Of a stretch of DNA of 64,000 bases, positions 33,813-42,974 are shown one piece after another (within the stretch, counting starts at the first letter, position 1; each line of letters opens with the position of its first letter). The notes under the pieces were generated by a model that ran no database searches, was not told where the DNA came from, and worked only from the letters and a program-made list of their open reading frames with translations. Both the position numbers and the translations under genes were made by a program. Source of the stretch: Lysobacteraceae bacterium PS02065 (GTDB taxonomy: Bacteria; Pseudomonadota; Gammaproteobacteria; Xanthomonadales; Rhodanobacteraceae); NCBI GenBank assembly GCA_029959555.1, contig JASCPI010000001.1, positions 124,001 through 188,000 of the forward strand. Direction: 5' to 3'.

Positions 33813-36740
33813 ATGACGCCACACGAGTTCATCGCGAAATGGAAGAACGGCGGGGACGAGCGCCGCGACGCTCAACCCTTCTTCGAGGACTTATGCCGCC
33901 TCGTCGGCCACAAGACTCCCCGTGAGGCCGACCCCGAACACAAGTGGTTCACCTACGAATACGGCGCGACCAAGACCAGCGGCGGCGACGGCTGGGCCGA
34001 CGTCTGGAAGAAAGGGTACTTTGGTTGGGAAGCCAAAGGCACGCACAAGAACTTGGACCGAGCCTACGAGCAGTTGAAGATGTACGCGGACGCGCTCGAA
34101 AACCCGCCGCTGCTCATTGTCTCCGACCTTCACACGATCATCGTACACACGAACTTCACGAACACCGTGAAGCGTGAGATCAAGTTCACTGTTGAAGACC
34201 TCGACGACTTCGACAAGCGTCAAATCCTCGACGCCGTGTTCAACAACCCTGAAGCGCTGCGGCCCACGGCGACGCGGGCAAGCATCACACAAGATGCTGC
34301 AGCGAAGTTCACGAAACTGGCGGAAAGCCTGCGCGGACGCGGCCACGACCCCCACGCCGTAGCGCACTTTCTCAATCGCCTGCTGTTCGCGATGTTCGCC
34401 GAAGACATTCGGCTGCTACCCAACAACCTGTTCACGAAATTAGTTGAGAGTTCGCAGGGCAAGCCCGACCTGTTCGACAGACGCTGTCGCGAACTGTTCG
34501 TCGCCATGAACAAGGGCGGCGATGTTGCCTTCGAAAATGTGCCGTGGTTCAACGGCGGCCTGTTCGACGATGACGCCGCGCTGCCGTTGACCAACGAAGA
34601 CCTGAAAACACTTCACGACGCTTGCGTACTCGATTGGTCGAGCATCGAGCCGTCCATTTTCGGCACGCTGTTCGAGCGCGGCCTAGATCCGAGCAAGCGT
34701 TCGCAACTCGGCGCGCACTACACCGACCCCGACACCATCATGAAGATTGTGCGGCCGGTGGTTGCGGATCCGTGGCTACGCGAATGGGAGGCCGAAAAGG
34801 CTGAGTTGGCAAAGGCCCTGGGCAAAACGCAACAGCGCATTTCAAAACAAGCCGAGGAACGGATTACCCGTTATATCGAAGCTCGTGGCCTTTCCCCGGA
34901 TGAGGCGCAGGCCTATCGGGAAACTGTCATCAGCAAAAGCACGGTTTCAGAAGCAGCAAAGCAGCGGTTCACGCATTTCCTAGAACGCTTGCGCGCTTTC
35001 ACCGTGCTTGACCCCGCGTGCGGAAGCGGCAATTTTCTCTATCTCGCACTACGTTCGCTTAAGGACATTGAGAAGCGCGTCATCATCGAAGGCGAAGCCA
35101 TGGGGTTGCCGCGACAGTTCCCTGGCATCGGTCCGCGAAACGTGAGGGGTATCGAGCTCAACGACTACGCGGCCGAACTCGCCCGGCTAACCATCTGGAT
35201 TGGCGAAATTCAGTGGATGATTCAGAACGGCTTCGGCACGAAGCGCGACCCCATCTTGCAGGCGCTTGACCAAGTGGAGAACCGCGACGCCGTAGTGAAC
35301 CCGGACGGCACCGAAGCGAGTTGGCCTACAACCGGCGCCATCATCGGCAACCCGCCGTTTCTCGGCGCAAAGAAGCACCGGAGCGAGTTAGGAAGCAAGT
35401 ACACTGACACCTTGCGCGCGGCGTACAAGGATCGCGTTCCCGGAATGGCTGACCTTGTTTGCTACTGGTTCGAGAAGGCCAACGATGCCCTTCGCGCAGG
35501 CCACGCGCAGCGCGTCGGACTTGTGGCCACCAACAGCATTCGAGCTGGTGCAAGCCGCGAAGTGCTCATACAAGCGACGGAGCACACGCGCATTTTCGAC
35601 GCGTGGGATGATGACCATTGGGTAAACGAAGGCGCAGCCGTGCGCGTGTCCTTGGTTTGCTTCGGGCATAGCGACCAGGAGGCGCGCCTCGACGGCAAGC
35701 CTGTTGCTGAAATCTTTCCAGATTTGACCGCAAGTGATGGGCACGGTGGAGGCGTCGATTTAACGCGAATCGAAAAAATTTCGGAGAACGAGGGTTGTGC
35801 GTTTGTGGCCACCGTGAAATCCGGGCCGTTTGACATATCAGGCACCACGGCACGCACATGGTTGAAGTTGCCGAATCCCAATGGACGCAGCAACGCCGAT
35901 GTTGTACGGCCGTGGGCTAATGGTTTGGATGTTTCGCGCCGACCGAAGGACACTTGGATTGTCGATTTCGGCGTCAACATGACAGAAGCGGATGCTGCGA
36001 TGTACGAAGTTCCGTTCGCGCATGTGCGGAACGCCGTAAACGCAAAACGCGAAGCCAGTACGAAGGAAACCAAGTACAAGAATTTTTGGTTGATGGCTCG
36101 CCCCATTCCAGCGATGCGCGCGGCCCTCGCACCACTGTCGCGATACATCGCCACGCCGGCGGACGGAAAACAGCGCATCTTTGCTTGGATGAGTGTCGCG
36201 GTTCTTCCTGACCATCAGTTGGTTGTTATCGCCCGTGATGACGACACCATGTTCGGCTTGCTTCATTCGCGCATCCATGAAATCTGGTCTTGCCGTGCGG
36301 AAATCTCACGAATGGGCGTCGGAAACACGCCGCGCTACAAGCCGCCCGTTCACTTCGAAAAGTTTCCCTTTCCGGAAGGATTGACGCCGAACGTCTCCGC
36401 AACGGAGTACGCAGCCGACCCACGTGCGCAGCGCATTGCGGGCGCGGCTCGCGCGCTTGTCGAGGCACGCGACCGCTGGTTGAACCCACCAGAATGGACG
36501 GAGCGCGCGCCCGAAGTTGTCGCGGGCTATCCCGACCGTATCATCGCCAAGCCAGAACACGCAGCGGAGTTGAAGAAACGCACGCTTACGAATCTCTACA
36601 ACGCGCGTCCCACGTGGCTCGACAATCTACACCGCAGCCTTGATGAAGCCGTCGCCACCGCGTACGGCTGGCCGTGGCCGCTCTCGGATGACGACGTCCT
36701 GCGCCGCCTGTTCGAGTTGAACCAAGCCCGCGCGCAGTAG
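33813..36740 (+). CDS. MmeI-like type II restriction-modification protein (nuclease + N6-adenine methyltransferase)
   Basis: A 975-residue single-chain enzyme. The N-terminal nuclease shows D63 and E73-x-K75, the same D-x9-E-x-K spacing as the MmeI catalytic core. The methyltransferase has SAM motif 'DPACGSGNF' from D400 and catalytic NPPF at residues 513-516, as in N6-adenine enzymes. The C-terminal third (about 600-900) should hold the target-recognition domain. In the type IIL/IIG class one protein cuts and modifies, with host DNA protected by hemimethylation. It starts 283 bases after the AbiEii relic. Some relatives have lost nuclease activity; here the residues are intact. Confidence 0.88.
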   Translation: MTPHEFIAKWKNGGDERRDAQPFFEDLCRLVGHKTPREADPEHKWFTYEYGATKTSGGDGWADVWKKGYFGWEAKGTHKNLDRAYEQLKMYADALENPPLLIVSDLHTIIVHTNFTNTVKREIKFTVEDLDDFDKRQILDAVFNNPEALRPTATRASITQDAAAKFTKLAESLRGRGHDPHAVAHFLNRLLFAMFAEDIRLLPNNLFTKLVESSQGKPDLFDRRCRELFVAMNKGGDVAFENVPWFNGGLFDDDAALPLTNEDLKTLHDACVLDWSSIEPSIFGTLFERGLDPSKRSQLGAHYTDPDTIMKIVRPVVADPWLREWEAEKAELAKALGKTQQRISKQAEERITRYIEARGLSPDEAQAYRETVISKSTVSEAAKQRFTHFLERLRAFTVLDPACGSGNFLYLALRSLKDIEKRVIIEGEAMGLPRQFPGIGPRNVRGIELNDYAAELARLTIWIGEIQWMIQNGFGTKRDPILQALDQVENRDAVVNPDGTEASWPTTGAIIGNPPFLGAKKHRSELGSKYTDTLRAAYKDRVPGMADLVCYWFEKANDALRAGHAQRVGLVATNSIRAGASREVLIQATEHTRIFDAWDDDHWVNEGAAVRVSLVCFGHSDQEARLDGKPVAEIFPDLTASDGHGGGVDLTRIEKISENEGCAFVATVKSGPFDISGTTARTWLKLPNPNGRSNADVVRPWANGLDVSRRPKDTWIVDFGVNMTEADAAMYEVPFAHVRNAVNAKREASTKETKYKNFWLMARPIPAMRAALAPLSRYIATPADGKQRIFAWMSVAVLPDHQLVVIARDDDTMFGLLHSRIHEIWSCRAEISRMGVGNTPRYKPPVHFEKFPFPEGLTPNVSATEYAADPRAQRIAGAARALVEARDRWLNPPEWTERAPEVVAGYPDRIIAKPEHAAELKKRTLTNLYNARPTWLDNLHRSLDEAVATAYGWPWPLSDDDVLRRLFELNQARAQ

Positions 36741-36945
36741 CGCAAGCAGAAATTTCCGCTTACCGCTACATGCGCAGATTTGGCGCGGAGTTGCCGCCTT
36801 GCCACACCGCGGGCATTCGTCTACGGCTTGGGTAGACTGATTCGCGGTAGACGCGTGCGCCATCGTGCACAGCTGCCTTGCCTCACGTGGCACGATGACA
36901 TGAAATCTGCTGCGAAATGGCGATGGGTCCAGGGAGGAATTCGGA

Positions 36946-39738
36946 ATGAAGCGCACATGGAGCAGTGGCTCTTGGGGAGAACGGTTCACGCGCACCCCCC
37001 CGTGGTCCCTGACGCTCGATGGCCATTCGATATCGATGACCGCGCACGGCAAGAGCGCGACGGCTCCGGTGATGGCGTCCGAAAACATCACTATTCGGAA
37101 AGGCTTCATCTGGTCGGCCGTCGTCATAGGTCTTCCTGGCAAACCGCGGATGGAACTCGACGGGATTCCGAACGCGGAAGCCGAGGAGATGATTCAGATC
37201 TTGGCCCGCGCGCGCGCAGCCTATCTCACGCATCTCAAGGTTCAGGAGCAAATCCGCACGTTCGACGCATCGGTAAAGCCGATGACGAGTTGGTGCGCGA
37301 AGCTGCTGGCCGATGCGAAAGCAGAGCTGACCCATCGGGGGTGGCTGGCACATCGATTTGGCGAGCGGTGGCGACAATCCAAGCCGAGCAGCGAACTTGA
37401 TGCGCTTTTGAACGAGCCAGAAATCATTGAGCACTTGGCCAAGTGTTCCGCAGAGACCCAGAATGCGGTGCGCTTGTGGCGTCGCGATCTTTACGAGTTC
37501 GCCACCAGCGTCAATCAGCGGCACGTCGAGTCCGAGCTGATCGCCTGCAAAGACTTCTTCAACCGGGTCGAGAAATCACCGCTCACCGATGAGCAAGCCC
37601 GCGCCGTCGTCTGCTTCGACGATCGCGTGCAGGTGATCGCATCTGCGGGCTCGGGTAAGACTTCAACTATGGTGGCCAAAGCCGGTTACGCCTTGCACCG
37701 GAAGCTGGTGGCAGCCGATAAGATTCTCATGGTGGCGTTCAACAAGGATGCGGCGAACGAGCTGCAGGCGCGTGTACGTGAACGATTGGCGCCGCTTGGA
37801 TTCCCCGCCGACGCCATCGTGGCCCGCACCTTCCACGGCTTCGGTATGGACATCATTGGCCATGCCACGGGAAAGAGGCCGACGGTGGCTTCCTGGGTGG
37901 ACAGCGGTCGGGACATCGAGCATCTGTCGGCGCTCATCGACGGCCTCAAGGATCGCGACACCGCGTTTCGAACCCAGTGGGACCTGTTCCGCATCGTGTT
38001 TGGGCGCGACCTCCCGTCGCTCGACAAGGAACAAGGCGATCCGGAGGACTGGGATCGCGACACGAAGACTGCCGGCTTCCGCACGCTTCGGAATGAGGTG
38101 GTCAAGAGCCATGGAGAACGCCTCTTGGCCAACTGGCTCTTCTACAACGGCGTCGACTACCTCTACGAACCGCCGTACGAAATCGATACGGCTGACGCCC
38201 AACATCGGCAGTACAAACCGGACTTCTACTACCCCGCCATCAAGGCCTACCACGAGCACTGGGCGCTCGACCGCAACGGCCAACCGCCCCAGGAGTTCAC
38301 GAACTATCTGCAGGACATGGCGTGGAAGCGGACCAAGCACGCCGAGCACGGCACCACGCTGCTGGAAACCACGACCGCCGGACTGTGGTCAGGCGAAGCC
38401 TTCGTGTACTTGGAGCGCGAACTGACGTCGCGCGGCATCAGACTCGACCCGAACCCTGATCGCCCTGCTGTCGGACAGCCGCCAATCGACCACTGGGGAT
38501 TGGTCCAGTTATTCCGGACGTTCCTCGTCCACGCCAAGAGCAACCGGCTCACTAACGAGGAACTTCAGCGGCGCCTCGCATCCACGCCACCTGACCGCTT
38601 CCGCTACCGGCATAGCCTGTTCCTGTCGCTGTTCGAGCGCCTGCGCTCCGAGTGGCAGGGCAGCCTGGCCGAAGCCAGTGCCATCGACTTCGAAGACATG
38701 CTGGTGCGCGCGGCCGATCACCTCGAAGCTGGCGACTGGGTGAGTCCGTTCGAGCTCGTGATGGTCGACGAGTTCCAGGACGCCAGCCAAGCCCGCGCGC
38801 GTCTCGTCCGTGCTCTGGTCGCCAAACCCGAGCAGCGTCTCTTCGCGGTCGGCGACGACTGGCAGAGCATCAACCGTTTCGCGGGTGCTGACATTTCCGT
38901 CATGACGGCTTTCGAGCGCTGGTTCGGCGCGTCGCAGGTATTTCGATTGGAGCGCACATTCCGCTGCCCGCAATCCCTCTGCGACGTATCCAGCCTATTC
39001 GTCCAACAGAATCCGAATCAGCTCCGCAAAGCGGTTCGCTCGGATGCGCCGGACCGGCCTCCGACGGTCCGCGTCGTGCAAGTTCCCGACGACGATCGGA
39101 TTGTCAGTGCGCTCCTCGCGAGTTTGCGAGAGATCCACGCGGGCGTCGCCGATGGTTCGATCCCGAAGGGCAAAAACGGAAAGGTCAGCGTGCTTGTCCT
39201 AGGACGCTACCGCCGCGACGCCGCATACCTCGACCGGTGGAACTACCTAGAGGATCGGCTCGATGTCCGGTTCCTCACCATACACGGTTCAAAAGGGCTG
39301 GAAGCGGACTACGTCATCCTGCCCCGAGTCGCTTCCGGACGCGGCGCCTTCCCTTCACCAAGGCAAGATGATCCGGTCATGCTGTTGGCGATGCCAGACG
39401 GGGACGATTTCCCGCACGCAGAAGAGCGCCGCCTTTTCTACGTCGCACTCACTCGCGCACGCCGCAGCGTGCTCCTCTTCACCGTCGAGCACCGCTTCTC
39501 GCCTTTCGTCGTCGAGTTGGTGCGCGACCACCGATTGGAACCCGTTGCCGTCGATGGAACTTCGACGCGGTCTCAGATTTGCCCGAGGTGCAGCGAAGGC
39601 GTTCTGGTGCCAAGAACTGGACCTCATGGCTCTTTCATGGGATGCAGCCGTTTTCCAGCCTGCAGGAACACGGTTGACTCCCGAAGAACTCGCGACACAA
39701 GAGGTGCGCCGTCGGATGCGTGGAACCGCAGGCGTTAA
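36946..39738 (+). CDS. HelD/UvrD-type superfamily 1 helicase with nuclease-like insert and C-terminal zinc ribbon
   Basis: A 930-residue protein. Walker A ASAGSGKT is at 232-239, motif II DEFQD at 608-612 and motif VI 'FYVALTRARR' near 837. Between 1A and 2A, 'YKPDFYYP' followed by 'YHEHWALD' (about 423-442) resembles the PD-(D/E)xK-like insert of helicase IV. The C-terminus has a topoisomerase-type zinc ribbon: CPRC and GCSRFPAC near 879-906. The N-terminal 200 residues are a helicase IV-like accessory domain. The ATG at 36946 has GGGAGG upstream. It lies 205 bases after the restriction gene and probably belongs to the same cargo; its role as defence or repair is open. Confidence 0.85.
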   Translation: MKRTWSSGSWGERFTRTPPWSLTLDGHSISMTAHGKSATAPVMASENITIRKGFIWSAVVIGLPGKPRMELDGIPNAEAEEMIQILARARAAYLTHLKVQEQIRTFDASVKPMTSWCAKLLADAKAELTHRGWLAHRFGERWRQSKPSSELDALLNEPEIIEHLAKCSAETQNAVRLWRRDLYEFATSVNQRHVESELIACKDFFNRVEKSPLTDEQARAVVCFDDRVQVIASAGSGKTSTMVAKAGYALHRKLVAADKILMVAFNKDAANELQARVRERLAPLGFPADAIVARTFHGFGMDIIGHATGKRPTVASWVDSGRDIEHLSALIDGLKDRDTAFRTQWDLFRIVFGRDLPSLDKEQGDPEDWDRDTKTAGFRTLRNEVVKSHGERLLANWLFYNGVDYLYEPPYEIDTADAQHRQYKPDFYYPAIKAYHEHWALDRNGQPPQEFTNYLQDMAWKRTKHAEHGTTLLETTTAGLWSGEAFVYLERELTSRGIRLDPNPDRPAVGQPPIDHWGLVQLFRTFLVHAKSNRLTNEELQRRLASTPPDRFRYRHSLFLSLFERLRSEWQGSLAEASAIDFEDMLVRAADHLEAGDWVSPFELVMVDEFQDASQARARLVRALVAKPEQRLFAVGDDWQSINRFAGADISVMTAFERWFGASQVFRLERTFRCPQSLCDVSSLFVQQNPNQLRKAVRSDAPDRPPTVRVVQVPDDDRIVSALLASLREIHAGVADGSIPKGKNGKVSVLVLGRYRRDAAYLDRWNYLEDRLDVRFLTIHGSKGLEADYVILPRVASGRGAFPSPRQDDPVMLLAMPDGDDFPHAEERRLFYVALTRARRSVLLFTVEHRFSPFVVELVRDHRLEPVAVDGTSTRSQICPRCSEGVLVPRTGPHGSFMGCSRFPACRNTVDSRRTRDTRGAPSDAWNRRR

Positions 39739-39745
39739 TGTGCAA

Positions 39746-39773
39746 AAGCCGAGCAGTGCGAGCAGCTCGGCTT
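39746..39773 (+). terminator. Hairpin after the helicase gene
   Basis: The arms AAGCCGAGC (39746-39754) and GCTCGGCTT (39765-39773) pair perfectly, starting seven bases after the stop codon. Only a weak T-rich stretch follows (GGTTCC), so it is a probable but not classical terminator. The remaining bases up to 40117 show no gene; a TATAGT-like -10 element lies near 40044 ahead of the next gene. Confidence 0.55.
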
Positions 39774-40117
39774 GGTTCCTCAGTCTTATAAACGCGTTTG
39801 CACATGGCGGTTCGATAGCGCGGGCACTTATCGGTTAAAGGTCGCGGCAGCGGCGTGGCACCGCATTCGATCCGGATGTAGATTCGGGGCGCGGAGCGCG
39901 GGGCACGACAGCGCGGCGACTACGAGAAGCCCATCCACGACGGCGCGGCTACGAGCATCTGGCTCGCGCGCGACTACGGAGCCAATACAACCTAGTCTTA
40001 CAACCTAAATCATGCAGCTGGCGTTCCAGTCTCCCCGCGATAGTATAGTGAAGTCGCTGCTGTCCGAGCATCAGTGACAAGCCTTCAGGCATCATCCCCG
40101 CCCTGCCAGGAGGCCCC

Positions 40118-41305
40118 GTGTTCTTTCACGTCGACGAATCGGGCAACACCGGTAACAATCTCTTTGACGCCCACCAGCGCGTGTTGAGCTATGGGCTGCT
40201 TTCGAGCCGCACCAACGTCGATGCGCGAGGCACGGGAATTCATCGCGAGATGACGTCCAAGCTCGGTGAGCCGGCGTTGCATGCTTCCCCGCTGGGGATC
40301 GGCCGCCTGGAGTCGATCTCGGAACATCTGCTTGCCCTGCACAAGAAGATGGAGTTCGAGTTCGCGATCTCTGTTATCGAGAAGCGGACGTATGCTGTCT
40401 GTCACCTCTTCGATGACGTGTTCGATCAGGGTTTCAATCCTGCCGTCCCGTGGGCCTACTACTGGACGCCGTTGCGATTCCAGCTCATCCACTACCTAGA
40501 CCAGATCGTGGATGAGGACCTACTGCGTCAGTCGTGGGCGCTGTGTACCGATCGTCGGATCGAACATCGTTACGGCGAAGTTGTCGCGCTGCTGCATGCG
40601 CTGGCCGACCGCGTGGATGCGTCCCAGCTTCATCCACGGATCAAGGAGGTCATGGGGGATGCGTTCGAATTCGGCATCGCGCACCCTGAAAAGCTTGGTT
40701 TCGGAACTCGCGATCCCCTACTGATATCACCGAACGCGGTGGGATTTCAGTTCGTGTTCGCAGAGGTCACCCAGCAGCTGCGGCGCAAATCGGTACGCGC
40801 AGCGTCCATGGTCGCGGTTGACTACCAGCAACAATTCAACGCCGCGCAACGTGACACCTATCGCACGCAAGGCATTCTCGTCGAAGGCCTCAAACGTGCG
40901 TCGCAACGCGAGCGAGACATGGTCCTCAACCATCCGCTGTATCGCCATTTGACGCGCGACCAAGTGCTGCCACCCCGACTACCTTCGGTGGAGCCGGCGG
41001 TCATGCACAACGCCGCGTCCATAGGCCTGCAGATCACCGACATCTACCTCTGGATCATTAACCGCGTCTTGCAGGAAAAGGAGCTGCCGCCGGGGCTGGC
41101 CCGGCTGGCATCCGTCATCCTCAAGCGATTGCGCTTGGATGGCGTATGGATGGACGGCATACGGAACCGTTTCCGAGCCTTCGAAGAGCAACTGCCGGCA
41201 TTCGAGGATCTAACCCCTACGGAGCTGGCGCAGGCACAGGCTGCCATGGACGAGCATCGGAACCGGGTTGCCGATCTTCGTGTGCGCGCGGGGCTCCAGC
41301 TTTGA
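40118..41305 (+). CDS. DUF3800 domain protein
   Basis: A 395-residue protein starting with the DUF3800 N-terminal signature 'FFHVDESGN' (D6, E7, S8, G9). Near residue 304 it carries 'IGLQITDIYLWIINR', the second conserved motif with an acidic residue. The fold of the family is RNase-H-like, and members are often carried in prophages and defence islands; the reaction is not established. The start is a GTG at 40118 with AGGAGG five bases before it. It lies downstream of the helicase and may be its partner, but the 380-base gap suggests its own promoter. Confidence 0.85.
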   Translation: MFFHVDESGNTGNNLFDAHQRVLSYGLLSSRTNVDARGTGIHREMTSKLGEPALHASPLGIGRLESISEHLLALHKKMEFEFAISVIEKRTYAVCHLFDDVFDQGFNPAVPWAYYWTPLRFQLIHYLDQIVDEDLLRQSWALCTDRRIEHRYGEVVALLHALADRVDASQLHPRIKEVMGDAFEFGIAHPEKLGFGTRDPLLISPNAVGFQFVFAEVTQQLRRKSVRAASMVAVDYQQQFNAAQRDTYRTQGILVEGLKRASQRERDMVLNHPLYRHLTRDQVLPPRLPSVEPAVMHNAASIGLQITDIYLWIINRVLQEKELPPGLARLASVILKRLRLDGVWMDGIRNRFRAFEEQLPAFEDLTPTELAQAQAAMDEHRNRVADLRVRAGLQL

Positions 41306-41700
41306 TGGATGGTTGGAGCATGGACGACCGCACCTTCTGATCGATGTCGACTCATGCCGTCATGGACGCCAACAACCTCTAGCACGTTGCACATCGCCGA
41401 CTTGTCTCATTTGCCACGACAAGGCCTATCCCATGCCCGTCCTCGAAGTAATTGAGGTCTTACGTGCCGATTTCGTGACTATCCAAGCAGCGACTGCAGC
41501 GCGATCCGGCTTCGCGGCTGTAAGCCTTTTCCTACAGGATCGTGCGGCATACGGCTCACGACACCGCCTGCGCGTTCACGCATGCTGGGCATGCACCCCT
41601 CGAGTCAGCGCATCGCACCTGGGGGAACAGGATGCTCCAAGTCGCGACGAAAGGGGTGCACCGCTTCCGATGATCCGACGTCGTGGGTTACGCCACCGCA
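41306..41700. other. Non-coding stretch between the DUF3800 gene and the arsH relic
   Basis: No coding potential of either strand is convincing here and no repeat or terminator was recognised. It may be decayed DNA belonging to the same relic as the neighbouring arsH fragment. Confidence 0.4.
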
Positions 41701-42062
41701 TCACGCACGCGTCGCGTTCGCTCCCGCCGCTACAGCTGGCCCGTCCTCGGCGCGATGCTCGCGCGCGCGACGCTCCGAGTAGCCGTCGGTGAGCTGGTCC
41801 GTGTGAGGTCGCTGCAACTCCGTGAAGCGCACCGCCCTTCCATGACGTCGACTATGCGGTCGTAGTAGTCCGACGGTTTCATCCACCCCTCACCATCGAA
41901 CTGCTGCCACGCCGTCGCGACGCTGAACTGGTTCGGGATAGTGACTATGCGCGTCCAATGGCCGAGCAGCCGCAACGTGTTCACGGCGTTCAATGACTGC
42001 GCCCCACCCAAAACATGCATGAAGGCGAGCGTGCGTCCCTGCCGTGGCAGTGCGGGAGTTCT
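41701..42062 (-). pseudogene. arsH (NADPH-dependent FMN reductase) C-terminal relic
   Basis: Minus-strand translation shows '[20 protein letters not shown]', then '[20 protein letters not shown]' and '[19 protein letters not shown]', which are the conserved C-terminal half of ArsH. Near 41840 the frame shifts by an indel to '[24 protein letters not shown]' and ends at a TGA at 41701. Upstream of about 42062 the frame hits stops and the flavin-binding half is missing. It signals a past arsenic-resistance cargo; no other ars gene is here. Confidence 0.82.
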
Positions 42063-42179
42063 TCAGCACGCGCACCCGCAAGCGGCGCTCAAGCGAGGGA
42101 AGTGGGTTGCGGTAGGCAGGGAGTTGTTCAGCACCCGATCGCATGCGCCGCTGAGGCCAGCGAAACGAGGCCTTCAACG

Positions 42180-42208
42180 AAAAAGGCCCCGACGAGATCG
42201 TCGGGGCC
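42180..42208 (-). terminator. Intrinsic terminator for the minus-strand small-protein genes
   Basis: The arms GGCCCCGACGA (42185-42195) and TCGTCGGGGCC (42198-42208) form a perfect 11-bp stem with a two-base loop. On the minus strand it is followed by TTTTT (42184-42180). It lies 58 bases after the 56-residue protein gene, so it ends transcription of that unit. Confidence 0.9.
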
Positions 42209-42266
42209 CGGGTATCAACACGTTTACGGAACGCCTAGGGTACGAAACCCCGTCTTTTTCTCACAT

Positions 42267-42437
42267 CTACTTCTCTTTGCGCACGCCCTTGAAGGGTTTG
42301 GTGTCGCGCTTGACGTCCATGAAGCGCCCCGTGTTGGTGTCACGCTTCACGTAGTGTCCAGACGGGGTTTGCGTTTGGGAGCGCTCGCGGACAGCGCCGT
42401 TGCGGTGCCCGTCTCCTTTCGGAGGATTGGTGGCCAT
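42267..42437 (-). CDS. Small basic conserved hypothetical protein (56 aa)
   Basis: A 56-residue, strongly basic protein with the recognisable core 'NGAVRERSQTQTPSGHYVKR' and, further on, 'GRFMDVKRDTKPFKGVRKEK'. Small proteins with this pattern occur widely in proteobacterial genomes with no known function. The ATG at 42437 has AGGAGA upstream at good spacing. It is followed by a strong terminator. It forms a pair with the 52-residue gene upstream on the same strand. Confidence 0.8.
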   Translation of the reverse strand: MATNPPKGDGHRNGAVRERSQTQTPSGHYVKRDTNTGRFMDVKRDTKPFKGVRKEK

Positions 42438-42538
42438 TTGCTTATCTCCTCGTAGAGTTGGTGGATGGTGAACAGTCCCGCAGCCAGTACGCCTTCGAAT
42501 GACCGGGCAGCATCGCTGCCGCCCGGCCACCAACCCGA

Positions 42539-42697
42539 TCACTTCTTGTCGTCGTTATCGGGCACCCAAAACGCCCAGGATTTCTTACCGTAGGAAGCGG
42601 CGAGCAGCTTCTTGCCGTTCTTCAAGGTAATGACAGGACTGAAAACCAGCCTGTATCCCGGACGCGTGGGGTCACTCGGCGTTGTCGTGGTAGACAT
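42539..42697 (-). CDS. Small conserved hypothetical protein (52 aa)
   Basis: A 52-residue protein with 'RPGYRLVFSPVITLKNGKKL' followed by an aromatic stretch 'SYGKKSWAFWVP'. Families of short proteins with a 'hxxxhTLKNGKxLYAxxYG' core are known in bacteria without assigned function. The ATG at 42697 has AGGAAC upstream. It lies 101 bases before the 56-residue gene and is likely co-transcribed with it. A stem-loop (CCGGGCAGC / GCTGCCGCCCGG) lies between the two genes near 42503-42526. Confidence 0.75.
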   Translation of the reverse strand: MSTTTTPSDPTRPGYRLVFSPVITLKNGKKLLAASYGKKSWAFWVPDNDDKK

Positions 42698-42756
42698 GAC
42701 CGCGGTTCCTCATGCGTTGGTGGCATCCAACCAGGAACTCGCGAAAGAGCGGCTTA

Positions 42757-42785
42757 TTGACAGCTGGGGACTCTATCCCTATAGT
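42757..42785 (+). promoter_or_regulatory. Near-consensus sigma-70 promoter
   Basis: A perfect -35 TTGACA (42757-42762), exactly 17 bases of spacer and the -10 TATAGT (42780-42785, five of six). The start of transcription would be near 42792. No coding sequence follows before two intrinsic terminators, so it probably drives a small RNA. Confidence 0.85.
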
Positions 42786-42929
42786 CCCGGGCCTGTCTTG
42801 GCGGACAGCCGCTCCACCCGCAAGATCACACGATGCTGATGCCTTGCAAGTGTGATTTTCGGTTTCTCGGTCGACTTGGTAGGTCGACTACTAGATCTAG
42901 ATTTGAAAAGAGCGTGAACCACAACTTCT

Positions 42930-42958
42930 AGGGCTCGGCCTCAGCGCCGGGCCCTTTT
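42930..42958 (+). terminator. First intrinsic terminator of the candidate RNA
   Basis: A ten-pair stem, AGGGCTCGGC (42930-42939) with GCCGGGCCCT (42946-42955), including one G-U pair, has a six-base loop and runs into TTTT at 42955-42958. Confidence 0.8.
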
Positions 42959-42974
42959 GCGTTCCTGAACAGGA

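Noticed and set aside
33571..33816. Short plus-strand frames between the AbiEii relic and the restriction gene
   Set aside because: No ribosome site, no known pattern and odd composition; read as decayed sequence.
42612..42839. A 75-codon plus-strand frame overlapping the 52-residue gene and the start of the candidate RNA
   Set aside because: No ribosome site, and most of it is antisense to the 52-residue protein; the promoter at 42757 lies inside it, so it could not be its message.
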